Shown piece after piece: positions 28,351 to 37,459 of a DNA stretch of 64,000 nucleotides. The position numbers and the translations under genes are program-made. Position 1 is the stretch's first letter. Each line of letters begins with the position of its first letter. Source of the DNA: Mesorhizobium sp. L-8-3 (lineage in GTDB: Bacteria > Pseudomonadota > Alphaproteobacteria > Rhizobiales > Rhizobiaceae); the NCBI RefSeq assembly GCF_016756615.1, contig NZ_AP023262.1, forward strand, positions 7,255,501-7,319,500, read 5' to 3'. The notes under the pieces were generated by a model. That model ran no database searches. It worked only from the letters and a program-made list of their open reading frames with translations, and was not told the origin of the DNA.

Positions 28351-29979
28351 ATGTTTGTCGTTGAGAGAGTCGCGCGCGGCCATCGCTATCTCTACCTCGT
28401 GGAAAGTGTCCGCGACGGCAAAACCGTTCGCCAGCGCACGATAAAGGCGCTGGGCCGCAAGGATGCGCTGGTTGCCAGCGGCGAACTTGACAGATTGGCG
28501 GCCTCGATTGCGCGCCATGGCGAACGCAGCCTCATCCTGTCCGACATTGACGCGGGGCGGATTGCCGCTCGCCGCATTGGCGGTCCGCTGTTGTTCGGGC
28601 GGCTGTGGCAGCGGCTCGGGATCGGCGATGTGCTGGAAGAGGTGCTGGAAGGGCGCCAGTTCGGCTTTGCGGTGGAACGGGCGGTGTTCATTGGCACGTT
28701 GCATCGGCTGTTCGTCTCGGGCTCGGACCGCGACTGCGCGAACTGGATGGCCGATTATGGTATCGAGGGCGCCGAGGGTCTGGCGCTCCATCACTTTTAC
28801 CGGGCCATGGCGTGGCTGGGCGAGGAACTCGGCGAAAAGGCGCAAGGCGCGCTGGTGGCGCGCTGCGTGAAAGACGTGATTGAGGAAAAGCTCTTCGCGC
28901 GCCGGCAGGACCTGTTCACCGACCTCAGCCTTGTGTTCATGGACACAACCTCGTTGTCCTTCCATGGCGCGGGCGGCGAGACGCTGGGCAAGCGCGGGCA
29001 TTCCAAGGACTTGCGCCCCGATCTGGCGCAAATGATCCTGGCGCTGGTCGTTGATGGCGAGGGCCGGCCGATCTGCACCGAGATGGTGCCCGGCAACACC
29101 GCTGACGTGACCGTCCTGTTGCCGGTGGTCGATCGGCTGCGAACGCGCTTCGGCGTCACACGCGCCTGCGTTGTCGCCGATCGCGGCATGATCAGCGCCG
29201 ATACCATCGCCGCGCTCGAAAAGCTGGGCATGGAATACATTCTGGGGGCCCGGGAACGCTCGAGCAGCGTGATCCACAACCTCGTGCTCAATGACACGGC
29301 GCCGATGGTTCCGCTCGTTCTCGAGCGCCAGCGAGGTGAAACTCAGTTGTGGGTCAAAGAGGTCAAGGTCGGTAAAGATCGCTACATCGTCAGCCGCAAT
29401 GACGCCGAGGCGAGAAGGACAAGGCCGACCGCCAGGCGATCATCGCCGGCCTCGAGGCGCAGCTCAAGAAAGGGTGACAAGGCACTGGTCGGTAACTCGG
29501 CCTACCGGCGTTACCTCAAGGCCAGCGGCAAGAACTTCAAGATCGATGTCGGCAAGCTTGCCGAGGAAGCCCGCTACGACGGTATCACCGTGGTGCGGAC
29601 CAACGCGAAGGTGACCCCGCTCCAGGCCGTGCTGCGGTATCGCGATCTGCTCGAGGTCGAGAGCCTGTTCCGCGCCGCCAAGGCAACCTTCAATACCCGG
29701 CCGATCTTCCACCAATCCGATGCCGCCATCCGTGGGCATGTGTTCTGCTCGTTCCTGGCGCTCGTGCTCAGCAAGGAACTGCGCCGCCTCTGCCGGGCCA
29801 AAGGCCTGACGCCCGAATGGCAGCCGCTCCTACGCGATCTCGACCGCCTCCAGGAAGCCACCATCGAAAAGGATGGTCGCATCGTCACAACCAGAACTCA
29901 CGTCACCGGCCAAGTGGGCCACGTCTTCAAGGCAGCTGGCACCGCTCTGCCACACAACCTCGACGAACAACTCGCCTGA
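28351..29979 (+). CDS. IS1634-family transposase
   Basis: About 542 residues, DDE transposase of the IS1634 (IS4-like) group. Segments include MFVVERVARGHRYLYLVESVRDGK, LVFMDTTSLSFHGAGGETLG (first Asp), RACVVADRGMISADTI (second Asp) and LRYRDLLEVESLFRAAKATF (Glu). Between about 29408 and 29478 the protein is locally scrambled (ARRTRPTARRSSPASRR). The DNA there still encodes the normal EKDKADRQAIIAGLEAQLK in another frame, so one base was lost and another gained. The frame is restored, but activity is doubtful. ATG at 28351 chosen over an upstream GTG at 28291. Confidence 0.82.
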   Translation: MFVVERVARGHRYLYLVESVRDGKTVRQRTIKALGRKDALVASGELDRLAASIARHGERSLILSDIDAGRIAARRIGGPLLFGRLWQRLGIGDVLEEVLEGRQFGFAVERAVFIGTLHRLFVSGSDRDCANWMADYGIEGAEGLALHHFYRAMAWLGEELGEKAQGALVARCVKDVIEEKLFARRQDLFTDLSLVFMDTTSLSFHGAGGETLGKRGHSKDLRPDLAQMILALVVDGEGRPICTEMVPGNTADVTVLLPVVDRLRTRFGVTRACVVADRGMISADTIAALEKLGMEYILGARERSSSVIHNLVLNDTAPMVPLVLERQRGETQLWVKEVKVGKDRYIVSRNDAEARRTRPTARRSSPASRRSSRKGDKALVGNSAYRRYLKASGKNFKIDVGKLAEEARYDGITVVRTNAKVTPLQAVLRYRDLLEVESLFRAAKATFNTRPIFHQSDAAIRGHVFCSFLALVLSKELRRLCRAKGLTPEWQPLLRDLDRLQEATIEKDGRIVTTRTHVTGQVGHVFKAAGTALPHNLDEQLA

Positions 29980-30660
29980 GATCACCCCCAAAATGTAGTG
30001 GTAACACGCGCCGGCGCGCGCCTAACATGCTGACTTAATGACATATTCTTACAGGCGGTGTTTAAGTCGGGCTTTACGTGATCAGGCTCATGTCTGAGCC
30101 AGTTCATGTGACGCTGCATTTTCCTTTTGCCGGTTCAAAACTCACCTACAGTCGCTGCGTTTGTCACCTGCACCGCCATCCCGCTTGCGGTTGCCCCTGC
30201 ATGAACCGCGCTAAGCGCAGACGAGCCTGGTGGCGAAGTCACCAACACCGCCCACCCGAGGTGAGAACAGTCTGAGCTTGGACTTCTGACGCATAGCAGT
30301 GGCACGCAGCCTAACCGACACACCCAGAACGCGTACAGGGGGTCAGCGTAACCAGATAAGTCGAGTATCGTTACATTGTCGAAACTAAAGATATAACAAT
30401 ATCCATTCTTCTGAAACAGTGTACATATTACTCTCAAACTATATTAACTTTGTGCATTGCCTGAATGGTGATAGAGATATGGCGATGCCGGGCTGCCGAG
30501 GACGGCGCGCAGAGCCGTAGCGTTTCAACCGGCAGCTTTGTGGGCCAGCGACAACATTCATGCAACTGCTGCGGTGCAGAGATCATGGAACGCCATCGGT
30601 TGACTGCTGTCTCTCCTCAGGGGGCGCCAACCAGAGTATCCGATTTCTTTGGTCCTCGCG

Positions 30661-30887
30661 ATGCATTTGCTTGAGGCTGCTAGGGAGGCGTTCGCGGTCG
30701 AGTTCGGCCGATTTCTCGACCAGACTGATGGCGTTGCTCAATCCGAGCGGTTGTTCGACCTGTTATCTGCTTTTGCCGTGAATTTTGATTGCCCTTGGAT
30801 CGCCTATGACACTCTTGCACCCCAAAAACGTTTGAAGTCGGTCCAACGCGATCCGGCGGTCATACTGAACTTTCCTGATGAATGGCA
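30661..30887 (+). pseudogene. LuxR-family regulator, 5' part split by IS66
   Basis: ATG at 30661 starts MHLLEAAREAFAVEFGRFLD and runs DCPWIAYDTLAPQ to NFPDEW, the N-terminal half of an autoinducer-binding (acyl-homoserine-lactone) domain as in TraR/LuxR proteins. The expected continuation QKRYFEMGYDRIDPI lies at 37468, immediately after the IS66 element. Target duplication GAATGGCA is at 30880-30887. Confidence 0.75.
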
Positions 30888-30948
30888 GTGAGCGCGACGA
30901 GCAGCCCACGGCTTTAGTCTGTTGACGGACGAGGAGCCGTCCGTTGTT

Positions 30949-31512
30949 TCAGGACTTCTGCTTTGCGCGCTTTGGCATGAAGTAGCTTCGGATGTTGACG
31001 AGGGCTTCGCCCACGGCAGCAGCATCCTCGTGGGTGGCGGGCCGTTTCGTCTCGCTGAGTTTGCGGATTGGCGCGATGATATCGCCGGTGACGGCATGGC
31101 CGCGAATGACGGGCTGCCACAGCTTGGGGGCGAACCCGGTTCCTATCAGGAAGCAGACGTCCCAGTCCATGGCATCGAAAGTTAGATCATCGATCTTGGT
31201 GAACCTGGGCCGGTGGTCTTTCGGCGTTTCGGCGAGGCTCGCCGATATCCGGTTGTATTCCGCAACGATGGTCTGCACGGCCCGATGCTCGGTTGTTTCC
31301 ACTGGCAGGTTCAGGGCCTCCGGGCCGGTCAGCTCCGGGATCCACTGACGTGGGTCGATAAACCTCGGGCCGATGATGAGAGCCGTGAGATAGCCGTCGA
31401 GGCCGCTCATCGACCAGATCGGTGACACTGGACGACGTGGCCTGATGAAGGCTTCGAACGCCTCGTCATCGAGCTTCGGTCGTGCCGCCGTCCCCTGGCT
31501 GCTCTCTGTCAT
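30949..31512 (-). CDS. UPF0149/YecA-family passenger protein of IS66
   Basis: About 187 residues from the ATG at 31512, which overlaps the tnpC stop by 4 bp (ATGA). Reads LDDEAFEAFIRPRRPVSPIWSMSGLDGYLTALIIGP and ATHEDAAAVGEALVNIRSYFMP, matching UPF0149 proteins that are frequent passengers downstream of IS66 tnpC. The C-terminal zinc/SecA-like tail is absent. Function in transposition is unknown. Confidence 0.75.
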   Translation of the reverse strand: MTESSQGTAARPKLDDEAFEAFIRPRRPVSPIWSMSGLDGYLTALIIGPRFIDPRQWIPELTGPEALNLPVETTEHRAVQTIVAEYNRISASLAETPKDHRPRFTKIDDLTFDAMDWDVCFLIGTGFAPKLWQPVIRGHAVTGDIIAPIRKLSETKRPATHEDAAAVGEALVNIRSYFMPKRAKQKS

Positions 31513-33117
31513 GCCGCCCGTCGCTCCTGATCTGCAATGTCCTCGCGTTCCGCCTTCCAAGCCCACGGCAAGAGGCTTTCCATCCGGTTGGCTTTCACTT
31601 TGCCGGAGATGATGCGTTCCAACACATCGGCAAGCCAGGTTTCAGGATCGACGCCGTTAAGTTTTGCTGTGTTGACGAGCGATGCCAGGACCGCGAAGGA
31701 CTTGCCACCGCGTTCGTTGCCCACGAACAACGAGTTCTTCCTCGTCAGAGCCACCGATTTCATTGAGCGCTCGACCACATTGGAGTCCACTTCGATCCGG
31801 CCATCCTCCAGGAAGGCTGCCAGTCCGCTCCAGTGATTGAGCGCGTAGGAGACGGCCTTCCCAAGCGCCGATTTTGACCACACCTCTTCGCTCAGTTCGC
31901 TGAGCTGGACCTTCAGTTCTCTCATGATGGGGTGCTGTCTCGCGACGCCGTACCGTGAGCCGGGTATCGGCACTTTCGCCGCGCAGTTTCGCCTCGATGC
32001 GATAGACCTCGGCGATCCTGGCCAGGATCGACAGCGCCTCCGAAGAGCCGGTCAGCTTGACGACATCGACGAACTTGCGTCGTGCGTGAGCAAGGCAGAA
32101 CGCCAGCCGCATGGGGGCGACATTGCTCTTCCCCCTGCGCTTGGCCAAAGTTTTATAGGCTTGATAGCCATCAACCTGAAGCACGCCGGCAAACGACGAC
32201 AGTTGCCCCTCGACCTCGCGAGCGCTGCGGCTTTCGGCAAAAGTATAGGCCACCGCCGGCGGCGCCGGACCATTCCATGGCCGATCGTCGACCGCCTGCG
32301 CCCAGAGTTGGCAAAGCTTGGTGCGTTTGCGCCCCGGATCGAGCCGCGGAAGCGGCGTCTCGTCACAGAACACTCTAGGCTGGGAGCGGATGAAGGCGGT
32401 AAGCGCATCGTAGAGAAGCTCGAGCCACCAGGCGACCCGCGTCACCCAGGCGCCGAGCGTGCCGCGATCGATGATCACGCCGCAGGAGGCAAGCATCTGC
32501 GCCTGGCGATGCAGCGGCAAATGCCAAGCAAACTTCGAAACGGCGACATGCGCGGCAAACGCCGTGGTCACCATGCCGCCGTCCATCACCCGCGCCGGCG
32601 CGGGCGCTTGCACAACAACGCTTTCGCAGGCCCGGCATGCATAACGCGGCCGGATCGCCCGCTTTACCCGGACAACCGCCGGCACGATGTCGAGCGCCTC
32701 ACTCACGTCCGTGCCGACGCAATGCAGTTCGAACGAGCAGCACGGGCAAATCTTGCTCTCCGGCTCGATGAGCTCTTCATACCGCGGGAGGTGCTTGGGT
32801 AAACGGCCGATGTTGCGTGACGGCAATCGTCGCTCCTGCTTTGACCCTTCAGCCACGGGTGCAACATCGTCATTGGCCGCCTCGGGAATGTCGCTGAGAT
32901 CGCCCAGATCGAGCGTCGCCTGCGTCGGGTCGATCGTCGTCATCTTCTCCGATTTTGGCCCAAAGAGCTGGCCCTCGAGGAAGGCAACGCGCGCTTTGAG
33001 ATCGGCGTTCTCTTCGTCGAGCGAGAGAATGATCCGGGTCAATTGCGCAGCATCCTGGGGCAAGGGATCGGGTCGAAGCGGCATGGCAGACCCTACCATA
33101 TGAGCCTGAATCTTCAA
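31509..33117 (-). pseudogene. IS66 TnpC transposase, frameshifted
   Basis: The N-terminal coiled-coil (LTRIILSLDEENADLKARVAFLEGQLFGPKSEKM), zinc-binding CPCC...CRAC region and DDE parts (RVFCDETPLPRLDPGRKRTK, VLQVDGYQAYKTLA) are present to about 31980. There the frame shifts, and the protein continues in another frame as MRELKVQLSELSEEVWSK, DGRIEVDSNVVERSMKSVALTRKNSLF and GVDPETWLADVLERI. One frame change inactivates it. Confidence 0.85.
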
Positions 33118-33132
33118 GCAAAATCAATAGGA

Positions 33133-33358
33133 TCAGCCTACTTTTGAGGGCCTCTTCACCGCGTTTCGTTTGACGCGCGTCCAGTCAATACCGGCCAGCA
33201 AAAGCGAGAACTCCTGGGCACTCATCTGCATTGAGCCCTCGCGGATCGGCGGCCAAACGAACTTGCCCGCCTCAAGCCACTTCGTCACCAGGATCATGCC
33301 TGATCCGTGCAGCGAAGTCGATCGAGACGCTTGGCGCGGAACACGAACACGTCGCCAC
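33133..33358 (-). pseudogene. IS66 TnpB, C-terminal part
   Basis: Frames read GDVFVFRAKRLDRLR then, shifted, ILVTKWLEAGKFVWPPIREGSM and FSLLLAGIDWTRVKR, the C-terminal half of the IS66 accessory protein TnpB. Separated from its N-terminus (36797-36916) by the RIT element, and itself frameshifted. Confidence 0.75.
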
Positions 33359-33392
33359 AGTGCGGTTAGGTGGCGCGCCACCTAACCGCACT
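33359..33392. repeat. Perfect 34-bp palindrome at RIT left border
   Basis: Each arm reads AGTGCGGTTAGGTGGCG and the second arm is its exact reverse complement, with no spacer. It lies between the tnpB remnant and the left RIT terminus and has no counterpart at the right terminus. Confidence 0.9.
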
Positions 33393-33482
33393 TATGCATC
33401 GGGTGAGATTTTGTGGCGGAGCCGTCCTAGCGCCAGCCGGGGTCTGCCAAATCTGGCGTGCTCCGCCACATAATGTTTTAGC

Positions 33483-34490
33483 TTAGATGCTGTCCAGCAG
33501 TTGCAGAACGGCATCGGTGGGCCGGAAGCGCGCCCCGTAATTGCCCTCGATGCCCGCCTTTTCGAGTCCGTTGCGCATCATCTCGACATCCGCAGCGGCA
33601 TAGCGGTGGGTGGTGGCGACCTGTGCGTGGCCGAGCCAGGCTTGAATCGTCAAGAGATCCACGCCGGACTGGAGAAGCTTCATGGCGAGGGAGTGTCGAA
33701 AAATGTGCGGTGATATGGGCTTTTCAGCCAAGTCCGGCCTTACGGCCACGGCCTTGGCCGCTGCTCGTCGTACGATGTGGGTAGCCCCGAAGCGCGTCAG
33801 GCGCTCATTGTGGGCGCCGACAAAGATCGGTCGTGGTTCGTGGTTGGCGATACCGCGCTCGCGCAACACGGCCGCCAGCGCTCTCGCCAGATCCTGAGGA
33901 ACGGGGATGACGCGATCTCTGCGCCCCTTACCGTGCAACAGCACCTGCGAACGCGGGCGTTCCAACTGAAGGTCGTCAGCATCGACACTGATGGCTTCGG
34001 AGACGCGCGCGCCGGTCCGCGCGAGGAACAGCAGAAACGCGCGGTCGCGCCGGCCACGGGGCGTCCTCTGATCGGGCGCCCCAATGATTGCGTCCACTTC
34101 TGCGCTGGTGAGGTGGCGCGTCACCTCAATGTGTGCCCGTTTTGTGGGAATGGTCAAAACGCGTTGCGCGACACCAAAGGACGCCGGGTCGGCCGCTGCC
34201 ACATGGTGGAAGAAAGATCGTATCGCAGCTAGTCGGGCATTGCGCGTGGCGACGGTGTTGTTCCGCTTCTCCTCGAGTTCGTCGAGAAAGGCGAGAATGA
34301 GGTCTCGATCGAGATCTTCAAGCACCAACGCCGCCGGCCTCTTCCGCAACCTGGCGGCGGCGAAGAGGATCAGCATGCGCAAGGCGTCGCGATAGCTCGC
34401 GACAGTCGCGGGAGTGGCGTTGCGCTGCTTGGTCAAGCGCCGGCGAAAGTAGGATTCCAGGAGCGGCGCTAGGAGCATATGTTCGCTCAT
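33483..34490 (-). CDS. RIT tyrosine recombinase 3
   Basis: 335 residues. Core-binding N-terminus (LLESYFRRRLTKQRNATPATVASYRDALRMLI) and catalytic domain with ARTGARVSEAISV, HIFRHSLAMKLLQSGV and LGHAQVATTHRYAAAD, giving the R, H-x-x-R and Tyr residues. The ATG at 34490 overlaps the stop of recombinase 2 by 4 bp, so the trio is translationally coupled. No damage visible. Confidence 0.9.
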   Translation of the reverse strand: MSEHMLLAPLLESYFRRRLTKQRNATPATVASYRDALRMLILFAAARLRKRPAALVLEDLDRDLILAFLDELEEKRNNTVATRNARLAAIRSFFHHVAAADPASFGVAQRVLTIPTKRAHIEVTRHLTSAEVDAIIGAPDQRTPRGRRDRAFLLFLARTGARVSEAISVDADDLQLERPRSQVLLHGKGRRDRVIPVPQDLARALAAVLRERGIANHEPRPIFVGAHNERLTRFGATHIVRRAAAKAVAVRPDLAEKPISPHIFRHSLAMKLLQSGVDLLTIQAWLGHAQVATTHRYAAADVEMMRNGLEKAGIEGNYGARFRPTDAVLQLLDSI

Positions 34491-35419
34491 GCTGCACCTC
34501 CATCGAGGAAAGCGCGATCCGCCGCAATGGCGAGAAGATCCGCCGAACCCGTGAGGTAGTAAGCTGTATCGCTGTAGCTGGCGTGGCCGAGATATGTGGC
34601 GAGCAACGGGAGCAACGCCTGAACGTCTGCACGCTGTTGATGCCAGAAGCTGAGACGGGTCACGGCGAACCGGTGCCTGAGATCGTGCGGCCTTAAGGGC
34701 TTACCGCCATCAAGGCCGGCGAGCTTGCGGACCTCGGCAAAACCGTTTTGCAGGCCGGTCGCTGAGAGGCGGTTGCCACGAGAGCTGAGGAAGAAGCCCT
34801 GGTCCTTGGGCGTGGGAAAAGCGGCGTCACGATCACGTGCGTAGTGGCGAAGGGCAGCCTGGGTCGTCGTGTGAACTGGAACGAGACGGTCCTTGCGGAA
34901 CTTCGTCTTCCGAACCAGAAGAACCCCGCTGGTCAGATCGACGTCGGAACGATCAAGTCTGACCGCTTCGCCAGATCGCAGTCCCGAACTTGCCAACAAT
35001 CCGATCAGCGTTGCCATCGTCCGCCCCCTGAGTGGGATGCCTGGCGAAATGCGCGCACATGCGTCGATGAGCGACGCCAACTCTGACTCGCTGAGGATGC
35101 GCGGCGGCGGAATTGCCCTGGATCTGGGAAAGACTCTGCGCTCCAAGGCCTCGGTTTGGGCGTCATAGATGGTGAGATACTCGTAGAATCGGCGGAGCAC
35201 GCCGTGACGAGTGGTGCGGCTGTTGGCGGCGCCACCGAACGACAGGACGAAGTCCAGCGCCATCGTCCGGGTGGCGGGCGCAACGAACTGAGCGTGTTCA
35301 ACGTAGCGGACGAAAGCCCGCAAGGTGGCGGCTTGTTTGCTGAAAGAGTAGCCGAGCGAGTGGCGCAGTTCGATGTAACGCTCGGCCTTCTCGCCGAGGA
35401 ATTGGGTAAAGACGGTCAT
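34487..35419 (-). CDS. RIT tyrosine recombinase 2
   Basis: About 310 residues from the ATG at 35419 (MTVFTQFLGEKAERYIELR). The open frame extends upstream but overlaps recombinase 1, and the 4-bp ATGA overlap marks this start. Catalytic residues appear in ASSGLRSGEAVRLD, HDLRHRFAVTRLSFW and LGHASYSDTAYYLTG. It is the middle gene of the trio. Confidence 0.9.
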   Translation of the reverse strand: MTVFTQFLGEKAERYIELRHSLGYSFSKQAATLRAFVRYVEHAQFVAPATRTMALDFVLSFGGAANSRTTRHGVLRRFYEYLTIYDAQTEALERRVFPRSRAIPPPRILSESELASLIDACARISPGIPLRGRTMATLIGLLASSGLRSGEAVRLDRSDVDLTSGVLLVRKTKFRKDRLVPVHTTTQAALRHYARDRDAAFPTPKDQGFFLSSRGNRLSATGLQNGFAEVRKLAGLDGGKPLRPHDLRHRFAVTRLSFWHQQRADVQALLPLLATYLGHASYSDTAYYLTGSADLLAIAADRAFLDGGAA

Positions 35420-36654
35420 ACCGCGCCTCCCGGAAACGGGAGTGCGACCTCGGCGAGTTGTGAGGCCGCAACCTTCACGTACAGCGCCGTTGTATTGATA
35501 CTCCGGTGTCCAAGAAGATCGGCGATCTCGTTGATTGGCCTTCGCTGCCTGACGAGCTGGGTGGCAAGGCTGTGGCGCAGGAGATGCGCACCTGCGACCC
35601 GCCCGAGTTCGACCCCGCCATGCCGCAACCGCTTCCGCACGATCCTCGAAACAGGCGATGCGCACGTGAACGGTCCCAGCGGCGGCTTGAAGGACAGGAA
35701 CAGATACGGACTGTCCACCTTCGGTCGAGCGCGCAGGATGTAATCGGCGAGTGCGGCGCCGGTCTCCTCGAGGAGTGGCACCACCCGATCACGTTTGCCC
35801 TTGGTGCGCCGGACAAAAACCTCGCCGGTACGCCAGTCGATATCCTTCAGCCGAATGGCGCGTAACTCGCCGTTGCGAATGCCCGTGGTGGCGAGCAGCA
35901 GCAGGACGGCTCGATCGCGGATGTCGACCGGTGTCGTTGCGCCGATCGCATCGATCGCCTGCCGAACGTCATCCCATGCAAGGCGCGGCGGCAAATGTGC
36001 TAAACGCCAAGAGGGCGTCCTTGGGACAAGGCAGGCGAGATCTTGGCGATGGTGGCCAGCCCAATACAAAAACCGAAGAAATGTTCGAATGTGAGAAGTC
36101 GCTGCCGTGCGGCTGCTGGAGGTCGCCGATAGCGACAGCCGATGTTCGGCAGCAGCGAGGACGTGCTCAGCCGTCAACATCTCCAGGTTTTGCCGAGGAT
36201 GGTGGTGGTGGAACCAATCCAGAAAGCGGCGGCCGCCCAGAAGAACGCCTTCGAGGGTCTTCGGCTCCAGGCCCCGTACCCTACGCAGATAGTCCGAAAA
36301 GGAGGCCAGAAGCGGGGCGTCCGGATCATCCTCTTTATTTGGAACGGAAACAATGAACCGCTCCGGAGCCACTCGCCGTGCGTGTCCCAGCGCCGACACT
36401 GCCCCAATGCGCGGAGAATCCGTAGTAAACGTACGCAAATAGCTATCGACGACATCTTGAAGGATCGGCATCGGACCAGAGCGCGTCGCGGCAAACTGGC
36501 TAAAGTGCGCAATCCGGCTCAGATAACACTTGGCCGATGCTCGCTTGTAACCAAGCGTGAAGAAATGCTCCGCGAGGCGATCCATCTCGCCGCCGAGCGC
36601 ACCGCTACGCAGGCGCTTGAGTACCCCACGATACGAAAAATAGAAGTCGAGCAT
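35416..36654 (-). CDS. RIT tyrosine recombinase 1
   Basis: 412 residues, first gene of the trio. The extended N-terminus (LDFYFSYRGVLKRLRSGALG) is longer than in the other two. The catalytic domain has ATTGIRNGELRAIRL, HLLRHSLATQLVRQ and LGHRSINTTALYVKV. It is overlapped at its end by recombinase 2. Three different recombinases acting together is the defining property of RIT elements; their mechanism is little known. Confidence 0.9.
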   Translation of the reverse strand: MLDFYFSYRGVLKRLRSGALGGEMDRLAEHFFTLGYKRASAKCYLSRIAHFSQFAATRSGPMPILQDVVDSYLRTFTTDSPRIGAVSALGHARRVAPERFIVSVPNKEDDPDAPLLASFSDYLRRVRGLEPKTLEGVLLGGRRFLDWFHHHHPRQNLEMLTAEHVLAAAEHRLSLSATSSSRTAATSHIRTFLRFLYWAGHHRQDLACLVPRTPSWRLAHLPPRLAWDDVRQAIDAIGATTPVDIRDRAVLLLLATTGIRNGELRAIRLKDIDWRTGEVFVRRTKGKRDRVVPLLEETGAALADYILRARPKVDSPYLFLSFKPPLGPFTCASPVSRIVRKRLRHGGVELGRVAGAHLLRHSLATQLVRQRRPINEIADLLGHRSINTTALYVKVAASQLAEVALPFPGGAV

Positions 36655-36796
36655 ATTGCCCCTCCGGCATTGCGACGCAGGGGGATCCCGCGTCCGTCAG
36701 AGAGGCATGAAATATTATGTGGCGGAGGAAGCCAGATTTGGCAGACCCCGGCTGGCGCCAGGACGGCTCCGCCACAAAATCTCACCCGATGCATAA

Positions 36797-36916
36797 ATAG
36801 GGATCGGCCGCAAGCGCTGATGCCACCAAAGCCACCAGGCCATTCATGCCGCGCCGGAAGTCGACAGGCTGCGTCGCCACCATGATCTTCACGCCATTCG
36901 GCGAAAGTCCGATCAC
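36797..36916 (-). pseudogene. IS66 TnpB, N-terminal part
   Basis: From a GTG at 36916 (GTGA overlap with the tnpA stop): IGLSPNGVKIMVATQPVDFR then MNGLVALVASALAADPY, the standard TnpB start, ending where the RIT element begins. Confidence 0.78.
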
Positions 36917-37290
36917 CGGCGTCCTCGCAACGCCGCCACCATCGCTTGCGCCAACTCGGGCGCCACCGAGCCGATCACGGTCATGCGCGCCCCGGCAATC
37001 TCAATCTCAATTCGACCGGCGGCAAGGGGCGCGACATCCGACGCCGAGCTCTGGTGAGCCGCTCGACCAACCACCGTCACCGGCACGAACATCGCCTGCT
37101 GAGCGCAGGCTCTCTCGGATCGTCGAGAGGTCAGCCCGGCATCACGGCGCCAGACGTTGAGTAATCCTCGATTGACGCCCCAGCGCCGGGCGACGGCCGA
37201 GATGTTCACGTCGGGTTCTGTGCTTTCGGCGAGGATCCGCGCCTTCTCTTCGTCGGTCCAATTCCGCCGCTGGCGTCGACCGGTGATCAC
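36913..37290 (-). CDS. IS66 TnpA accessory protein
   Basis: 125 residues. N-terminal helix-turn-helix RRNWTDEEKARILAES...VNISAVARRWGVNRGLLNVWRRD, as in IS66 OrfA. The C-terminal half ends IEIEIAGARMTVIG, typical of the family. First gene of the element, about 170 bp from its right terminus. Intact, but useless without functional tnpB and tnpC. Confidence 0.85.
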   Translation of the reverse strand: MITGRRQRRNWTDEEKARILAESTEPDVNISAVARRWGVNRGLLNVWRRDAGLTSRRSERACAQQAMFVPVTVVGRAAHQSSASDVAPLAAGRIEIEIAGARMTVIGSVAPELAQAMVAALRGRR

Positions 37291-37459
37291 CTCGATCCGA
37301 CGATACTTTCCCTCAGCCTGCCTTCATGCATGCCTTCATCCATGACTCCAAGCATGGCACCAGCGCGATCTCCAACCACCCGTTCCACTCCTGTCGATGA
37401 CGGAGCTTATCTCGCGGTCTCAATCAGCAAAGAAAAGGTGGGCTGTTCGTCGCGCTCAC

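Larger units (their letters stand above)
33392..36796 (-). mobile_element. RIT element (three tyrosine recombinases) inserted in IS66 tnpB
   Basis: Imperfect inverted repeats of about 80 bp bound the element (left from 33393, TTATGCATCGGGTGAGATTT; right to 36796). Each terminus itself holds the pair GTGGCGGAGC / GCTCCGCCAC with about 40 bp between, a probable recombinase-binding site. Inside are only three overlapping recombinase genes in the same direction, the recombinase-in-trio architecture. Confidence 0.85.
30888..37459 (-). mobile_element. IS66-family element carrying a RIT element
   Basis: Terminal inverted repeats GTGAGCGCGACGAGCAGCCC (30888) and the complement of GTGAGCGCGACGAACAGCCC (ends 37459) are flanked by an 8-bp target duplication GAATGGCA (30880-30887 and 37460-37467), the hallmark of IS66. 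Gene order from the right end is tnpA, tnpB, tnpC and a UPF0149/YecA-like passenger. tnpB is split by the RIT element and tnpC is frameshifted, so the element is probably immobile. Confidence 0.88.

Noticed and set aside
28270-30005. Terminal inverted repeats of the IS1634 element
   Set aside because: The similar motif AAAATGT(A)GTGGTAAC occurs on both sides, but in direct, not inverted, orientation, so the element borders stay unresolved.
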